A stretch of 64,000 nt of DNA from Haloplanus salinarum (GTDB taxonomy: Archaea > Halobacteriota > Halobacteria > Halobacteriales > Haloferacaceae), in contig NZ_CP101823.1 of NCBI RefSeq assembly GCF_024498175.1, positions 1,984,001-2,048,000 of the forward strand, read 5' to 3'. Under the pieces are notes generated by a model. The model was not told the DNA's origin, did no database searches, and saw only the letters and a program-made list of their open reading frames with translations. The position numbers and the translations under genes were made by a program. This document shows positions 24,835 to 32,900 of the stretch, one piece after another; position 1 is the stretch's first letter; every line of letters starts with the position of its first letter.

Positions 24835-25346
24835 CGACCCAGCGCGACCGTATCCGCCGACACGTCGCCGCCAACCCGGGCGTCCACTTCAACCGGCTCG
24901 CCCGCGAACTCGATCTGGCGACGGGGCAGGTCCAGTACCACCTCAAGAAGCTCCGCCGGGCTGGCGACCTGGTCGCGGAGCCGCTGTACGGCCGCACGCA
25001 TTACTACACGCCGGAGTACGACGCGGCGGAGCGGGGGGCCATCGCCGTGTTGCGACGGGAGACGGCGCGGGACGCGTTGCTCTCCCTGATCGACCGGGGG
25101 CCGAGTCCACCGGGGACCGTCGCGGCGGACCTCGGCATCGCCCGGAGCACGCTGGAGTGGCACCTGGATCACTTAGTCGAACAGGGCCTCGTCGAGAAGC
25201 GACGCGACGAGCGCGACCGCGTGACCCTCGCCCTGTCGCGGCCGGGGGCGACCGCCCGCGCGCTCCGCGAGATCGAACCCAGCCTCCCCGAGCGACTCGT
25301 CGATCGGTTCACGCGACTCGTCGACGGACTGGTCGCCGACGAGTAG
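24831..25346 (+). CDS. Double winged-helix transcriptional regulator
   Basis: This 171-residue protein has a GTG start and two winged-helix units. Residues 1-65 (RIRRHVAANPGVHFNRLARE, LATGQVQYHLKKLRRAGDLV) and 75-140 (ALLSLIDRGPSPPGTVAADLG, ARSTLEWHLDHLVEQGLVEKR) both have clear recognition helices. The start overlaps the stop of the membrane protein upstream, so they are translationally coupled. This mirrors the regulator/membrane pair at 22717-23366 with the gene order reversed. It may regulate the DyP-like/Tp34-like genes downstream, which begin 58 bases later on the same strand (inference). Confidence 0.87.
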   Translation: MTTQRDRIRRHVAANPGVHFNRLARELDLATGQVQYHLKKLRRAGDLVAEPLYGRTHYYTPEYDAAERGAIAVLRRETARDALLSLIDRGPSPPGTVAADLGIARSTLEWHLDHLVEQGLVEKRRDERDRVTLALSRPGATARALREIEPSLPERLVDRFTRLVDGLVADE

Positions 25347-25404
25347 CCTTCGAGAGCCACACCACAACCCGCTTCCCGTCGAGGCCCGAAGGCTCCGCCG
25401 ACCG

Positions 25405-26694
25405 ATGTCCACTGACGGCGACCGATCGCGGCGCGCGGTTCTGAAGGCGGCCGTCGCACTCGGCGGCGCGAGCGCGCTGAGCGCCTGTCTGGACCGCACC
25501 GACGACGACCCCGTCCCCACGGGCGACCCGGCGTCCAAGCCGCCCAGACAGCACGCGTGGCGCGAGTACGTTCGCCACGACGATCACGGGAACACGCAGT
25601 TACCGTCCCACCAGATCCTTCTGTACCTCGATTTCGACGTCGAGGGGCCGCCGACGGACGAGGACCAGGAGGCGCTCGCGGCGTCGCTCACCGCCCTCGA
25701 CCGCGCCTACGCGTGGCGTCACGAGGGGCTCCTCCACTCGCTCGCTTACTCCCCGGCCTACTTCGACCGGTTCGACGCGTCGCTCCCCGAGGGGATCGAC
25801 CTCCCCGAGCCGACGGCCCTGTCGCCGTTCGAGTCGCCGACCTTCGACCGACAGGATGCCGTCCTCCACCTCGCCAGCGACCGGGCCGACGTCGTGCTGA
25901 CGGCCGACCGCGCCCTCCGCGGGGAGCGCGAGACGGCCAACGGCGTGTCGGTGCCGCCGCTGACCGAGGTGGCGACGGTGGCGTCCCGGCGGACGGGCTT
26001 CGTCGGCGCCGGTCTCCCCGCGGCCAACCAGGACGCGGCGGGCATCCCCGACTCGGAACCGGTGCCCGAGGCGTCGCCGCTGTTCATGGGCTTCGAGGCG
26101 GGGTTCCGCGGCAACCAGGCGACGGAGGACTACGTGACTATCGAGTCGGGGCCTTTCGCCGGCGGGACGACCAAAGTGATCGCCAACCTCCGCCAGCGAC
26201 TCGACGACTGGTACGACGAGCAGTCCGAAGCGGAGCGGGTGATGGAGATGTTCAGCCCGGGGCACGCCGAGAACGGCCTCGTCGAGGGCGTCGGCGACAA
26301 CCTCGGGTCGTCGAGCGGGATCGACCAGTTCGTCGACGGCATCGTCGACGACGCACGGGAGCACGGCCGGGTCGGCCACGCCCAGAAGGCCGCGCGGGCC
26401 AACCGCGACACGGACGGGAACGTCCGCCTGCTCCGCCGGCATTTCGAGTCGACCGACGACATCGGGTCGGATCAGCGGGTCGCGAGCCTGCATTTCCCGT
26501 CGCTCCAGCGGCGGATCTCGGCGTTCGAGGCCGTGCGCCGGGCGATGAACGGGACCGACCTGACGGAAGCGACGCCGGCGATCCGCCAGCGGGTCAACAA
26601 CGGCATCCTGGAGTACATCTTCGTGCGTCGCCGGGGGAACTTCCTCGTCCCGCCACGTCGACACCGTGTCCTGCCGACGCCGCGGCCGGAGTGA
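25405..26694 (+). CDS. Tat-exported DyP-like peroxidase-family protein
   Basis: This 429-residue protein has a twin-arginine lipoprotein leader (RSRRAVLKAAVALGGASALSACL). The body has two alpha/beta repeats like dimeric ferredoxin-fold DyP peroxidases: HQILLYLDFDVEGP, LHLASDRADVVL, and MGFEAGFRGNQATEDYV at the position where DyP proteins have their GF-x-DG-like motif. FSPGHAENGLVEG supplies a possible heme-ligand histidine. Catalytic residues cannot be confirmed from sequence alone. A Tp34-like secreted protein follows in the same direction. In bacteria, EfeB (a DyP protein) works with EfeO-type iron-binding proteins, so a similar iron or heme role is plausible. Confidence 0.75.
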   Translation: MSTDGDRSRRAVLKAAVALGGASALSACLDRTDDDPVPTGDPASKPPRQHAWREYVRHDDHGNTQLPSHQILLYLDFDVEGPPTDEDQEALAASLTALDRAYAWRHEGLLHSLAYSPAYFDRFDASLPEGIDLPEPTALSPFESPTFDRQDAVLHLASDRADVVLTADRALRGERETANGVSVPPLTEVATVASRRTGFVGAGLPAANQDAAGIPDSEPVPEASPLFMGFEAGFRGNQATEDYVTIESGPFAGGTTKVIANLRQRLDDWYDEQSEAERVMEMFSPGHAENGLVEGVGDNLGSSSGIDQFVDGIVDDAREHGRVGHAQKAARANRDTDGNVRLLRRHFESTDDIGSDQRVASLHFPSLQRRISAFEAVRRAMNGTDLTEATPAIRQRVNNGILEYIFVRRRGNFLVPPRRHRVLPTPRPE

Positions 26695-26751
26695 GCACCC
26701 GTTCGACGACCGGACCAGAACCGGTTTTCCGTCCGAGCCCCGAGCGGGGAT

Positions 26752-27828
26752 ATGAAGCGCCGGGAACTGCTCCGGACGGGCGCGGCCCTGTCGGGAGCGC
26801 TGACGCTCGCGGGCTGTTCTAGGCTGATGGAGACGCGGGCGGCCGGCGTTCCCCCGGTCCCGGAGGACCGTCCCGACGGCGTCTACCTCCCCAGTCACGT
26901 CGAGGGAATGGAGATGGTCGGCACGGCGTCGAGCGGCGACTACGTGGTCGGCCTCATGTACAGCTACCCCCACCGGTTCTGGAACGTCAACGGCGAGAAC
27001 GTCTCGCTGACCGAGATCGACACCGACGACGCCGTCCACCTGATGGCGAGCGTCTGGGACGCCGACACCGAGGCGATCCTCCCCGACACGGGCCTCTCGG
27101 CCGAGATCTATCGGAACGGGTCGCTCGTCTCCCAGGAGGCCATCTACCCCATGCTCTCCCAGCCGATGGGGTTTCACTACGGGGCGAACTTCGGCCTCGA
27201 CGGGGAGGGGACGTACGCGGTCCGCCTGAGCGTCGGTGCGGTGTCGACGCGCCGAACGGGGGCGTTCGAGGGGCGGTTCGCCGACCCGGCGACCGTCGAG
27301 ATCCCCTTCGAGTACAGCGAGGCGGCGAAAGAGGAGATCGAGTTCCGAACCCTCGACGACCGGGCCGGCACGCCCGGGGCGGTCGACCCCATGGGCATGG
27401 AGGGGCTCCCCGACTCCTTCGCGCCGCCGGAGTCGGCGCTGCCGGGGCGTGTCCTCGGCGCGGCGACGAGCGACGACGCCCGCCTCGTCGTGACCGCACT
27501 CGACGGCCCGCCGACGGGGATCGACGCGGAGGGGACCTACCTCGCCGTCTCGGCACGGACCCGGTACAACCGGATGGTGATCCCCGCGATGGGGCTGTCG
27601 GGACGGCTAGAGCGCGACGGCGAGGCCGTATACGACGGCGAGTTCGCGCGCACGCTCGATCCGGACCTGGGCTATCATTACGGGGCGGTCGTCGACGGCG
27701 TCGAGTCGGGGGACACGCTCACCCTCTCGACGACCGTCCAACCACAGACGGCGCGCCACGAGGGCTACGAAACGGCCTTCGGCGGAGTCACGGGCGGGAT
27801 GCCCGACGTGACGGTCGAGGCACCCTGA
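26752..27828 (+). CDS. Secreted lipoprotein with two Tp34/P19-like iron-transport domains
   Basis: This 358-residue protein has a lipobox leader (MKRRELLRTGAALSGALTLAGCSR). It carries two related domains: residues about 40-190, with EGMEMVG, FHYGANFGL, and residues about 220-355, with YNRMVIPAMGL and YHYGAVVDG. The paired M...HYGA pattern matches P19/Tp34-type copper/iron-binding proteins with Met and His ligands, and the repeat suggests an internal duplication. It is 57 bases downstream of the DyP-like gene, probably in the same operon. Iron uptake or heme handling at the cell surface is the likely area; the ion is not proven. Confidence 0.78.
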   Translation: MKRRELLRTGAALSGALTLAGCSRLMETRAAGVPPVPEDRPDGVYLPSHVEGMEMVGTASSGDYVVGLMYSYPHRFWNVNGENVSLTEIDTDDAVHLMASVWDADTEAILPDTGLSAEIYRNGSLVSQEAIYPMLSQPMGFHYGANFGLDGEGTYAVRLSVGAVSTRRTGAFEGRFADPATVEIPFEYSEAAKEEIEFRTLDDRAGTPGAVDPMGMEGLPDSFAPPESALPGRVLGAATSDDARLVVTALDGPPTGIDAEGTYLAVSARTRYNRMVIPAMGLSGRLERDGEAVYDGEFARTLDPDLGYHYGAVVDGVESGDTLTLSTTVQPQTARHEGYETAFGGVTGGMPDVTVEAP

Positions 27829-27867
27829 ACGACAAGGGATTTATCGGTCGATGTCGTTGTCACGGAT

Positions 27868-28812
27868 ATGGCAGGCCCCGTCACCGACGTACTCGCCTGG
27901 GCCGTCGTCGGCCTCTTTCTCGTCGGTGCCCTCCTCCGGTGGCAGGACCGCGACGGCGGTCGGGCGGTGACCGTCGCCGCGTGGGCCGTCTTCGCCGCCT
28001 TCTGGGCCGCGCTCGTGCCCCACTTCGCGTTCGAACAGAAGAGTTTCGTCGAGGGCTTCCTCTCGCTCGTCGCCGTCCCCGCGTCGCTGTACGTGGGCTG
28101 GCTCCTCTACGACGGCCGGGACTCCCTCTTCGTCCTCTCGAAGGCCATCGCCGTCATGGGCGTCGTCTACCTCCCCTTCGAGACGATTCCGGCGCTCACG
28201 GTCGGCGGCCTCGCGCTCCCGTCGCCTCGCTATATCCTCATCTCACATACGACCGCCCAGACAGAACGGGCGATGGAACTGTTGGGCTACACGCCGACGC
28301 TCGTCGAGGGCGACCAGGGGTATCTCAACACGTTCAAGTTCGTCACCGAGGGCGGACACGTCATCCTGTTCTCGATCATTCTCGCCTGTACGGGGCTGGG
28401 CAGCATCGCCATCTTCGTCGGCCTCATCGGCGCCGTCGAGGCACCGCTGCGTCGAAAACTCCGGGCCCTCGCCGTCGCCGTGCCGATCATCTACGTCCTC
28501 AACATCGCGCGCACGACGTTCATCGCCGTGATGTTCGGCGAGCAGTACATGCAGTGGTTCGTCGACGAGGTGCTGTTCCTGTTCGGCGGCACCGACCCCT
28601 ACAAGGTCTCGTTTTACATCTCGGATCGCGTCATCAGTCAGGTGCTCGCGGTGTTCGCCCTGATCGGCGTCACGTTCCTCGTGGTGCGTGAACTCCCCGA
28701 ACTCCTGACAATCGTCGAGGACGTCCTCTATGTCGTCACCCGCGAGGAGTACGACCTCCGGGAGGCGCTCGACCTGCCCGAACCGGACGAGATCGGACCG
28801 GGCGCCGATTAG
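27868..28812 (+). CDS. artA: Archaeosortase A
   Basis: ArtA removes the C-terminal PGF signal of S-layer and other surface proteins and attaches a lipid. The 314-residue membrane protein has about eight hydrophobic segments and the three known catalytic residues in their motifs: Cys near 174 (LACTGLGS), Arg near 215 (NIARTTF) and Arg near 254 (YISDRVI). This matches the C/R/R spacing of the Haloferax enzyme almost exactly. The C-terminal tail is soluble and acidic. The ATG at 27868 follows a TTTATCGG sequence by about 25 bases. No PGF-type substrate is evident in the window. Confidence 0.95.
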   Translation: MAGPVTDVLAWAVVGLFLVGALLRWQDRDGGRAVTVAAWAVFAAFWAALVPHFAFEQKSFVEGFLSLVAVPASLYVGWLLYDGRDSLFVLSKAIAVMGVVYLPFETIPALTVGGLALPSPRYILISHTTAQTERAMELLGYTPTLVEGDQGYLNTFKFVTEGGHVILFSIILACTGLGSIAIFVGLIGAVEAPLRRKLRALAVAVPIIYVLNIARTTFIAVMFGEQYMQWFVDEVLFLFGGTDPYKVSFYISDRVISQVLAVFALIGVTFLVVRELPELLTIVEDVLYVVTREEYDLREALDLPEPDEIGPGAD

Positions 28813-29074
28813 GGGGAGACGGCCACAATGCTTTCGTGGGCAGGCTGAGCGTTCCTGATCGGTATGGCGTGTCGCGGCGGCGGGCGTCACCCGGCCTCAG
28901 AGCCTGCCGACCCCGACCGCTTCCCCCGTTCGACAGGAACTCCTCAACCGTATTAAAATTTTATCCCGTTTGCCCGTGTTTTTGCAAAAAAACCGGCGAT
29001 CTCCCGCATCTGCATAATATTTTCGTGATATTTTTCGCGTCGGTGTCGCGTTTCCAATGGTGGATCGACGCTCC
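28813..29074. other. AT-rich intergenic region between convergent artA and dphB
   Basis: The region has no credible gene. It is much richer in A and T than its surroundings from about 28945 to 29045. It contains the palindromes TAAAATTTTA (28954-28963) and TTTTTGCAAAAA (28979-28990), plus several T runs suited to archaeal termination in both directions. It most likely serves as a bidirectional termination zone. Confidence 0.6.
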
Positions 29075-29866
29075 CTACTCCGGGAGGAGCGCCGCGGGCG
29101 CGTCCGCGAGCGTCCGGAGGGCGTCGGCCTCGACGTGGTGGACCTCGCCGGGGATCACCAGCAGGTGGAGCGGGTCGCCGAAGTCGCGGTCAGCGAGCGC
29201 CGCGAGGCGGTCGGCGGCGACCAGTGGATCCGGGCTCCCCGCCCGCGCCACGGCCACGGCGAGGCGGTCGGGCCACTCCGCGGCGAGCAGATCTGCGGCG
29301 ACGTCGGCGGTCATGAACCGCTCGCCGGCGTCCGGTCCCCGTCCGTCGTCGACCTTGATGTCGAGGTAGACGAGGGTGTGGAGGCCACGCTCGCGGTTGG
29401 CCGCGACCGAGTCGACGACCGAGTCGGGGACGCCCGCCCCGCCGTGGGCACGGGGGAAGGGGAGCGTGACCGCCTTGCCGAAGCGGTAGTTCTGGAGGCC
29501 GGTGAGGCCGCTTGCGGCGGACTGGGCGGTGACACCGTGGACGACCCTGGTGTCGATCCCGCGGTCGATGGCGCGCAGGCGGAGGTCGACGTGGGTCGTC
29601 GAGATCATGGCGTCGCCGGCGGTCAGGAAGACGGCGTCGCCGTCCGCGGCGGCGTCGAGGATGGGATCGGGGTTCCGTTCGACGCCGGCGCGGTCCCGGA
29701 CCTCGATGTCGACCCCGTGGTGGGATTCGAGGGCGTCGACGCTGGTCCCGACGAGGCGACTGGTGTAGAACTCCGCGAACGCACGGTCGGCCGCACGGAG
29801 GGCGTCGCGTCCCTCGACCGTGATCGACCGTTCGTCGTAGAGTCCGAGGCCGACGAAAGTGAGCAT
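29075..29866 (-). CDS. dphB: Diphthine synthase
   Basis: DphB is the SAM-dependent methyltransferase that builds diphthine on the conserved histidine of elongation factor 2. The 263-residue protein begins MLTFVGLGLYDERSITVEG, then shows AFAEFYTSRL, AVFLTAGDAMISTTHVDLRLRA, HGVTAQSAASGLTGLQNYRFGK and YLDIKVDDGR. This is the standard tetrapyrrole-methylase fold series of archaeal DphB. Length is normal. It is convergent with artA. The mini zinc-finger gene lies just upstream on the same strand, 27 bases away. Confidence 0.95.
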   Translation of the reverse strand: MLTFVGLGLYDERSITVEGRDALRAADRAFAEFYTSRLVGTSVDALESHHGVDIEVRDRAGVERNPDPILDAAADGDAVFLTAGDAMISTTHVDLRLRAIDRGIDTRVVHGVTAQSAASGLTGLQNYRFGKAVTLPFPRAHGGAGVPDSVVDSVAANRERGLHTLVYLDIKVDDGRGPDAGERFMTADVAADLLAAEWPDRLAVAVARAGSPDPLVAADRLAALADRDFGDPLHLLVIPGEVHHVEADALRTLADAPAALLPE

Positions 29867-29893
29867 ACGGGTCGTGGGACGCGAGCCGATAAA

Positions 29894-30049
29894 TCAGGTG
29901 CGTCTCGCGCGCGCTTGCCGAACGTCCGCGCCGTCGCGGACCAGATCCTCACAGTTCGGACAGACGCGCGGTTCCGTCATGCCGGTGGGGGCGAACACTC
30001 GGACGTAGTCGTCGGTGACGAACGAACCACAGTTCTGACAGCTCGGCAT
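29894..30049 (-). CDS. Mini zinc-finger protein, 51 residues (paralogue of 16987-17145)
   Basis: The protein starts MPSCQNCGSFVTDDYVRVF, has a second pair CPNC and ends VRDGADVRQARARRT. About 35 positions are identical to the protein at 16987-17145, and both have CxxC pairs separated by about 25 residues. It is upstream of dphB with a 27-base gap and divergent from the UspA gene. Conservation of two copies within 13 kb argues for real genes. The function is unknown. Confidence 0.8.
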   Translation of the reverse strand: MPSCQNCGSFVTDDYVRVFAPTGMTEPRVCPNCEDLVRDGADVRQARARRT

Positions 30050-30151
30050 ACGTGCCAACGAGTGACGTGAACCATCATGTACGTTACGGCCGACCGACGT
30101 GATCGGGACGGGAGTCGTCGTTTCAAGTGCTCGGGGGTCGAACGGCCGCGT

Positions 30152-30592
30152 ATGTACGACGCGATACTCGTCCCGACGGACGGTAGCGAGGGCGTCGAGC
30201 GGACGCTCGACCACGCCCTCGAGATGGCGCGCAACCACGACGCGACGGTCCACGCCCTCTATGTCATCGACCGTCGGTTCGAACTCGCGGCCGACGAGGA
30301 CCGCGACGACCTGATCGCCCGCCTCACGGAGCGCGGCGAGGGGGCCGTCGCGGCTGTGGCCGAGCGGGCCGGGGCGGCCGGCGTCGACGCCGTGACCGGC
30401 GTCCGCGAGGGCATCCCCTACAAGACCATCCTCGGGTACGCCGACGAGGCGGACGTGGACGTCATCGCGATGGGGACCCACGGCCGCACCGGTCGGGACC
30501 GACTCGCCCACCTCGGTTCGGTCACCGAGCGCGTCGTCGAGAACGCGACCGTCCCCGTGTTCGTCGTCAACATCGGGGACGACGCCGACTGA
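30152..30592 (+). CDS. UspA-type universal stress protein
   Basis: This 146-residue protein starts MYDAILVPTDGSEGVERTL and ends with the nucleotide-binding signature MGTHGRTGRDRLAHLGSVTERVVENATVPVFVV. The G-2x-G-9x-G(S/T) motif indicates an ATP-binding Usp subtype. I chose the ATG at 30152 because the family begins there; an upstream in-frame ATG adds 25 unlikely residues. It ends one base before the malic enzyme stop on the other strand. Confidence 0.93.
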   Translation: MYDAILVPTDGSEGVERTLDHALEMARNHDATVHALYVIDRRFELAADEDRDDLIARLTERGEGAVAAVAERAGAAGVDAVTGVREGIPYKTILGYADEADVDVIAMGTHGRTGRDRLAHLGSVTERVVENATVPVFVVNIGDDAD

Positions 30593-30593
30593 G

Positions 30594-32858
30594 CTACCCG
30601 TCGCGTTCCTGTGCGTCGACGACGGCGACGCCCGCGAGGTTGACGATGTCCTTGACCTCGTCGCCACGCTGGAGGACGTGGACGGGTTCGTCCATGCCGA
30701 CCAGCATCGGCCCGACGGCGTCGGCGCCGCCGAGGCGCTGGAGGAGCTTGTAGCCGACGTTACCGGCTTCGAGGTTGGGGAAGATCAACACGTTCGCGGG
30801 TTCGTCGAGCTCGGCGAAGTCGTAGGTGCCCTCGAGGACGTCCTCGACGACGGCCGTGTCGGCCTGCATCTCGCCGTCGACCGGGAAGTCGACCGCCGGA
30901 TCCGCCCGGAGTCGCTCGGCGGCTCGCCGCGGTTTGCGTGTCCCCGCGTTGTCGACGCTCCCGAAGTTCGAGTACGAGAGGAAGGCCGTCCGCGGCTCGA
31001 CGTTGAAGCGGCGCGCCAGGTCGGCGGTGTGGCGACCGATCTCGGCCAACTCGTCGGCCCCAGGGTCCTGGTTGACCGTGGTGTCGGCGACGAAGATCAC
31101 CCGGTTCCGGAAGGCGAGCATGTAGACGCCGGCCGCGTAGTCGGCGTCCTCGGCGGTCCCGATCACCTGGAGCGGCGGCCGCAGCGCCGAGGGATAGTGG
31201 TGGGTCAGTCCCGTCAGGAGCGCGTCGGCGTCGCCGGCCTCGACCATCACGCTCCCGAAGTAGTCGGTGTCGGTGCGGACGCGGTCCGCGGCCTCGACCC
31301 GCGTGAGGCCCTTTCGCTTGCGCGCGTCGTAGAGCCGGTCGGCGTAGGCGTCGAGCACGTCGGCCTCGGCCGGGTCGACGATCGCCGGGTCGAACTCGAG
31401 GCCGAGATCGGCCAGTCGTCCCTCGATCGTCTCGCGGTCCCCGAGCAGGACGGGGTGGGCGATCCCCTCCTCGACCATCCGGGCGGCGGCGCGGATGGTC
31501 GTCGGGTTCGTCCCCTCCGCGAGGGCGACCCGCTTGGGGTCGGTCTTGGCCTTGTTGAGGACGATCCGCATCATCTCGCGGTCCTTTCCGAGGCGGGCCT
31601 CCAGGTCCTCGCGATAGGTGTCGAGGTCGAGGTCGACCCGGGCGACGCCGCTCTCGACGGCTGCTCGGGCGACGGCGGGGGCGACCTCGAACAGCACGCG
31701 CGGGTCGAGCGCCTTCGGGATGAGGTACTCGGGACCGTAGCGGAGCGGGTCGTCGCCGTAGGCCTTCGCGACGGCGTCCGGGACGTCCTCGCGGGCGAGT
31801 TCGGCGAGTGCGCGGGCGGCCGCGACCTTCATCTCCTCGTTGATCTCGCGGGCGCGCACGTCGAGCGCGCCCCGGAACATGAAGGGGAAACAGAGGACGT
31901 TGTTCACCTGGTTCGGGAAGTCCGAGCGGCCGGTGGCGGCGATCACCGTGTCGTCGCGGGCCGCCCGGGCCTCGTGGTATCCGATCTCGGGGTCGGGGTT
32001 GGCCATGGCGAAGACGACGGGGTCCCGGGCCATCGAGCGAACCATCTCGGGGTCGACGAGGCCGCCGACGGCGAGGCCGACGAAGACGTCGGCACCCGCC
32101 ATGGCGTCGGCCAGGTCGCCGGCGGGGCGGTCGCTCGCGAACCGTGCCTTGTAGTCGTTGATCTCGCCCGCGTCCGCGCGCGCAGTCGTGACGATTCCCT
32201 CGGAGTCGACCATCGTCACGTTCTCGCGGGGGACGCCGAGCGAGACGTAGAACTCGGCGGTGGCGATGGCACTGGCGCCCGCGCCGGCGAAGGCCACCTC
32301 CAAGTCGGCGAGGTCCTTGTCGACGAGGTCGACGGCGTTGAGCAGGGCCGCCCCGGAGACGATGGCGGTGCCGTGCTGATCGTCGTGGTAGACGGGGATG
32401 TCCATCCGCTCGCGGAGCCGTTCCTCGATCTCGAAACACTCGGGGGCCTTGATGTCCTCGACGTGGATGCCGCCGAAGGAGGGTTCGGTGAGCGCGACGG
32501 CCTCGACGATGGCGTCGGGGTCGTCGGTGTCGAGTTCGAAGTCGAACACGTCGATGTCGGCGAAGCGCTTGAGTAGGACACCCTTCCCCTCGATGACGGG
32601 TTTGGACGCCTGCGCGCCGATATCACCCAGTCCGAGGACGGCCGATCCGTTCGAGACCATGCCGACGAGGTTCCCCTTCGCGGTGTAGGTGTAGGCGTCG
32701 GTCGGGTCGTCGGCGATGGCCCGACAGGGCGCGGCCACGCCCGGCGAGTACGCGAGACTCAGGTCGCGTTGCGTGCTGGTCGGTTTCGTCGTCTCGATGG
32801 CGACCTTGCCCGGCGGATCGCGCCGATGGTAGTCGAGGGCGTCTTCGTCGAGTCCCAT
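30594..32858 (-). CDS. maeB: NADP-dependent malic enzyme (MaeB type, with phosphotransacetylase-like domain)
   Basis: This 754-residue enzyme oxidatively decarboxylates malate to pyruvate. Residues 1-430 form the malic enzyme part: SLAYSPGVAAPC, NGSAVLGLGDIGAQASKPVIEGK, FDFELDTDD, PVYHDDQHGTAIV, and the nucleotide-binding FAGAGASAIATAEF. Residues about 430-754 are a phosphotransacetylase-like domain (VALAEGTNPTTIRAA, LTGLTHHYPSALRPPLQVIG, NPxAGN-like FPNLEAGNVGYKL). In MaeB proteins this domain regulates the enzyme and is not catalytic. Length and domain order are typical. Confidence 0.95.
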   Translation of the reverse strand: MGLDEDALDYHRRDPPGKVAIETTKPTSTQRDLSLAYSPGVAAPCRAIADDPTDAYTYTAKGNLVGMVSNGSAVLGLGDIGAQASKPVIEGKGVLLKRFADIDVFDFELDTDDPDAIVEAVALTEPSFGGIHVEDIKAPECFEIEERLRERMDIPVYHDDQHGTAIVSGAALLNAVDLVDKDLADLEVAFAGAGASAIATAEFYVSLGVPRENVTMVDSEGIVTTARADAGEINDYKARFASDRPAGDLADAMAGADVFVGLAVGGLVDPEMVRSMARDPVVFAMANPDPEIGYHEARAARDDTVIAATGRSDFPNQVNNVLCFPFMFRGALDVRAREINEEMKVAAARALAELAREDVPDAVAKAYGDDPLRYGPEYLIPKALDPRVLFEVAPAVARAAVESGVARVDLDLDTYREDLEARLGKDREMMRIVLNKAKTDPKRVALAEGTNPTTIRAAARMVEEGIAHPVLLGDRETIEGRLADLGLEFDPAIVDPAEADVLDAYADRLYDARKRKGLTRVEAADRVRTDTDYFGSVMVEAGDADALLTGLTHHYPSALRPPLQVIGTAEDADYAAGVYMLAFRNRVIFVADTTVNQDPGADELAEIGRHTADLARRFNVEPRTAFLSYSNFGSVDNAGTRKPRRAAERLRADPAVDFPVDGEMQADTAVVEDVLEGTYDFAELDEPANVLIFPNLEAGNVGYKLLQRLGGADAVGPMLVGMDEPVHVLQRGDEVKDIVNLAGVAVVDAQERDG

Positions 32859-32900
32859 ACCGCCGACTCGACACCCGCGCTGATAAAACGGGGCGGACGG

